Source of the DNA: a bacterium
GTDB lineage: Archaea; Nanobdellota; Nanobdellia; Pacearchaeales; GW2011-AR1
NCBI GenBank assembly: GCA_030588935.1
Contig: JAUUWR010000064.1
Span: forward strand, 1 to 5,647
Reading direction: 5' to 3'
DNA length: 5,647 nucleotides
Below, one piece after another: positions 3,765 to 5,647 of the stretch. Within the stretch, counting starts at the first letter, position 1; every line of letters starts with the position of its first letter. The translations under genes and the position numbers were made by a program. A model generated the notes under the pieces. The model worked only from the letters and a program-made list of their open reading frames with translations, ran no database searches and was not told the DNA's origin.

Positions 3765-5141
3765 TTATCCTGTAATATCTTCCATATCATTAGGATATTT
3801 CTTAAGATAAGCATCTGCTACTTCTTCTGATAATGGTCCTTCTCCTGGTCCTACACCACTTGCAATAATATATGCCTTATTTGTCCAGACTATTATTTCA
3901 GGAATTTCTTCTGGTTTATCAAATCTTCTATATAATTTTTGTCCTTTATATTCTCCTAAAACAATGTCCCCATTATTTAATAACCCCTGGAGGGAATTTT
4001 CTACATCTTTTTTATTATCAAATGGGCAAACAATTCCTGCTTTACCTTCTGTTCCATCTGGATTTTTATATCCTGCTACACAACATTTTACTATGCCTGT
4101 TTGCTCACCATCTTCTGAAAATAATCCAATTTGATGTTCTTCACGTTTTCCATATTCAGATGTAAAATATTCATAATCCCCAATATTTTTTTCAATAAGC
4201 AACTTAGAGCACATCTTAAGTCCAGGTTCTTCCTCTCCTTCATTTTCATCACCGCCAAACAATTTCTTAAACCATTTAAGAATTCTTTTTATTAAACCTT
4301 CGCCAATACATTCGCCAGAAATGCAAACATTACTTTTACACTCAAAATTATTATCACATTGGTCGTCTATTTGGCTTACAAACTCATAATTTTCTGAACA
4401 ATACCTTCCTTCTTTCCTATATCCCATTGGATAGCACTTGCCTTCTAATTCACAGCCATTACATTTGTAAAGTATTTTATCTTCTGGAATTTCTTCTGGC
4501 TCTTCTTCCTCTCCTTCAGGAATACAGGTTCCTATTCCGCATGGAACTGGTTCTGATTCATCTATTATTTCAGCTTCTGCAATATATTCAACAGGATTAC
4601 AATTAGCATAATCTCCAGTATCAGGAGTGTATATTTTATGTTTAGTTTTACCTACTGCCATCTTGCTCTTTTCTATTATTCCTTCGCTTATAAAATATCC
4701 ACTTCTATCTGTTTCTAGTTGTTCAGGAGTATGCCACATGCCCTCAGGTTCGTAAGTATAGGTTTGAAAATAAAAAGGATAATATGGGAGACGATTACCA
4801 AGTGAGTCAAAAACCTCAATTATAACCTTAAAATGATCACCAACATAATAAGGTTGTTTACCAAAATCTATTTTTATTTTATCTGCGCATGTTTCAGGAG
4901 GAATTTCTGGCCTAAGTTCTGGTTGTGGCTCAGGTTCTGTAACATTAGTCTCTTCTTGTGTTTCAGTTACATTTTCTATAGTTTCTGTAATGTTGGTTTC
5001 TTCAGCTTCTGTCTCATTAGTTGTTTCTGTCTCATTTTCAATAACTTTTCCAGTAACCCAGATAGCGCTTACAAAGCTAACAGAACCCATCATTAATATT
5101 GAAATTACTAATAAGGTTAATATTACACCACTCTTTTTCAT
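3765..5141 (-). CDS. Secreted sequon-rich, cysteine-rich surface protein
   Basis: The product has 458 residues. Residues 1-26 are a signal peptide ending VSA. Residues 36-68 carry five N-x-T sequons (N36, N42, N50, N57, N66) in a Thr/Glu-rich run, then a Pro/Glu segment to about 83; this looks like an extended, possibly N-glycosylated stalk. Residues 84-193 are probably an Ig-like beta domain (C85, C181). Residues 201-278 are cysteine-rich, ending with DNNFECKSNVCISGECI, whose cysteine spacing recurs in secreted archaeal proteins. Residues 283-295 form a basic amphipathic helix set between acidic stretches. Residues 308-455 are a C-terminal domain with C311, C353, C354 and C372, and WTNKAYIIASGVGP near the end; I cannot name its family. 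No C-terminal membrane helix is seen. The enzyme or binding role is unknown. The ATG is supported by a TATA box 29 nt upstream. Confidence 0.87.
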   Translation of the reverse strand: MKKSGVILTLLVISILMMGSVSFVSAIWVTGKVIENETETTNETEAEETNITETIENVTETQEETNVTEPEPQPELRPEIPPETCADKIKIDFGKQPYYVGDHFKVIIEVFDSLGNRLPYYPFYFQTYTYEPEGMWHTPEQLETDRSGYFISEGIIEKSKMAVGKTKHKIYTPDTGDYANCNPVEYIAEAEIIDESEPVPCGIGTCIPEGEEEEPEEIPEDKILYKCNGCELEGKCYPMGYRKEGRYCSENYEFVSQIDDQCDNNFECKSNVCISGECIGEGLIKRILKWFKKLFGGDENEGEEEPGLKMCSKLLIEKNIGDYEYFTSEYGKREEHQIGLFSEDGEQTGIVKCCVAGYKNPDGTEGKAGIVCPFDNKKDVENSLQGLLNNGDIVLGEYKGQKLYRRFDKPEEIPEIIVWTNKAYIIASGVGPGEGPLSEEVADAYLKKYPNDMEDITG

Positions 5142-5162
5142 GTTTTTTTAAAGATATTACTC

Positions 5163-5170
5163 TATTTAAA
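5163..5170 (-). promoter_or_regulatory. TATA box for the sequon-rich surface protein gene
   Basis: On the minus strand TTTAAATA begins 29 nt before the ATG at 5141, preceded by an A-rich run. It lies between that gene and the end of the interrupted beta-helix gene, so this gene is transcribed on its own. No Shine-Dalgarno sequence is present. Confidence 0.65.
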
Positions 5171-5194
5171 TTTTTGTTTTTATTTCTAACGATG

Positions 5195-5647
5195 TTAGTA
5201 TTCATGCACTGTATCTTCTAGATTGTTCCAGAAGACATTATCCTCAATAATCAGCTGATCAGGGGGTGAGATAAAAGTAACACCCGCATCCTTCAATTTC
5301 ATTTACCCACTATATACTTCATCCTTTTCATTATTAATCAGATTATTATTTTCCCTGACAACTACCTCAAATGGGTAACCTGGATTTATACGAAAAGCAA
5401 TAAAATTATTTTCTATCCTGTTATTCTTGACTATAACTTTTTTTCCTGGTTGTTCTGGGTATTTTGAATTTCCAAGAAAAGTAATTGCATTTGTAAGGTT
5501 TTCAAAAACATTATCTTCAATAGTTGGGTATGTACTTATGTAAACAATAATGCCATTTTCTCCTTTTAAAGGATCTGGCTGTATATCTGGATTTTCACTG
5601 TGTATATAATTTCCTTTGATTATAGCAGAACCACCTGCATAATCAAT
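5195..5647 (-). pseudogene. C-terminal part of a right-handed beta-helix protein, interrupted by an in-frame stop
   Basis: Reading the minus strand from the window edge gives 114 open codons (5647-5306), a TAA (5305-5303), and then the same frame stays open for another 35 codons to TAA at 5197-5195. The first part has parallel beta-helix rungs of the NosD / pectate-lyase style: IIKGNYIHSEN, TIEDNVFENLTNAITFLGN, VIVKNNRIENNFIAFRI, VVVRENNNLINN. After the stop the pattern resumes with LIIEDNVFWNNLEDT, so both parts once formed one protein, or still do by readthrough. Such proteins are usually secreted and bind or cleave polysaccharides; no catalytic residues can be judged from this end. The start lies beyond 5647. 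An ATG directly follows the internal TAA, but a 35-residue protein starting there would be only one rung. Sequencing error is an alternative explanation. Confidence 0.65.

Noticed and set aside
3872..4165. Plus-strand open frame opposite the secreted stalk protein, and a similar one at 4833-5096
   Set aside because: Both have Phe/Leu/Ile-rich composition typical of the complement of an acidic, Glu/Lys-rich gene. The minus-strand gene has a signal peptide, domains and a promoter.
1..5647. Search for transposase, insertion-sequence ends, CRISPR repeats or phage genes
   Set aside because: None seen: no regularly spaced repeats, no transposase or integrase motifs, and the only exact long repeat is explained by the paralogous gene ends.

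Overview
This AT-rich window is most likely archaeal, probably from a DPANN-type lineage such as Woesearchaeota or Pacearchaeota. The evidence is archaeal TATA boxes (TTTAAATA / TTTATATA) at a fixed distance from start codons, oligo-T terminators, AGA/AGG arginine codons, an archaeal-type small winged-helix regulator, and several secreted or surface proteins with the cysteine-rich, PKD and GWNL-type modules common in those genomes. The lineage is an inference from protein style, not from a marker gene.

Layout from left to right. (1) Positions 1-86 hold the last codons of a membrane-anchored protein. (2) A 66-codon DUF2283-like gene (164-364) follows. (3) A 481-residue secreted protein (483-1928) has Ig-like and PKD domains and a tandem GWNL repeat, and is closed by an oligo-T terminator. 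(4) A 293-residue surface protein (2036-2917) has cysteine-rich repeats, a Gly/Ser linker and a C-terminal membrane anchor nearly identical to the tail at 1-86. (5) A convergent 88-residue small basic protein (2921-3187, minus) is divergent from (6) a 109-residue winged-helix regulator (3290-3619). The 102-bp gap between them carries three palindromes. (7) A gene-free stretch (3620-3764) contains an orphan TATA box and a possible small structured RNA. (8) A 458-residue secreted protein on the minus strand (3765-5141) has a sequon-rich stalk, a cysteine-rich centre and an amphipathic basic helix. (9) The right edge (5195-5647, minus) is the C-terminal end of a beta-helix protein interrupted by an in-frame TAA.

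Overall this is a cell-surface gene neighbourhood: four of the protein products, and probably the beta-helix fragment, are exported. A small regulatory pair sits in the middle. Nothing shows that the surface genes form one complex; most have their own promoter. No transposase, CRISPR array, tRNA or rRNA was seen. The most informative signals are the fixed 29-nt spacing from TATA box to ATG at four or five genes (suggesting leaderless mRNAs), the palindrome-rich divergent promoter, the orphan promoter with a possible RNA gene, the 29-bp exact repeat joining two paralogous membrane anchors, and the interrupted beta-helix gene.
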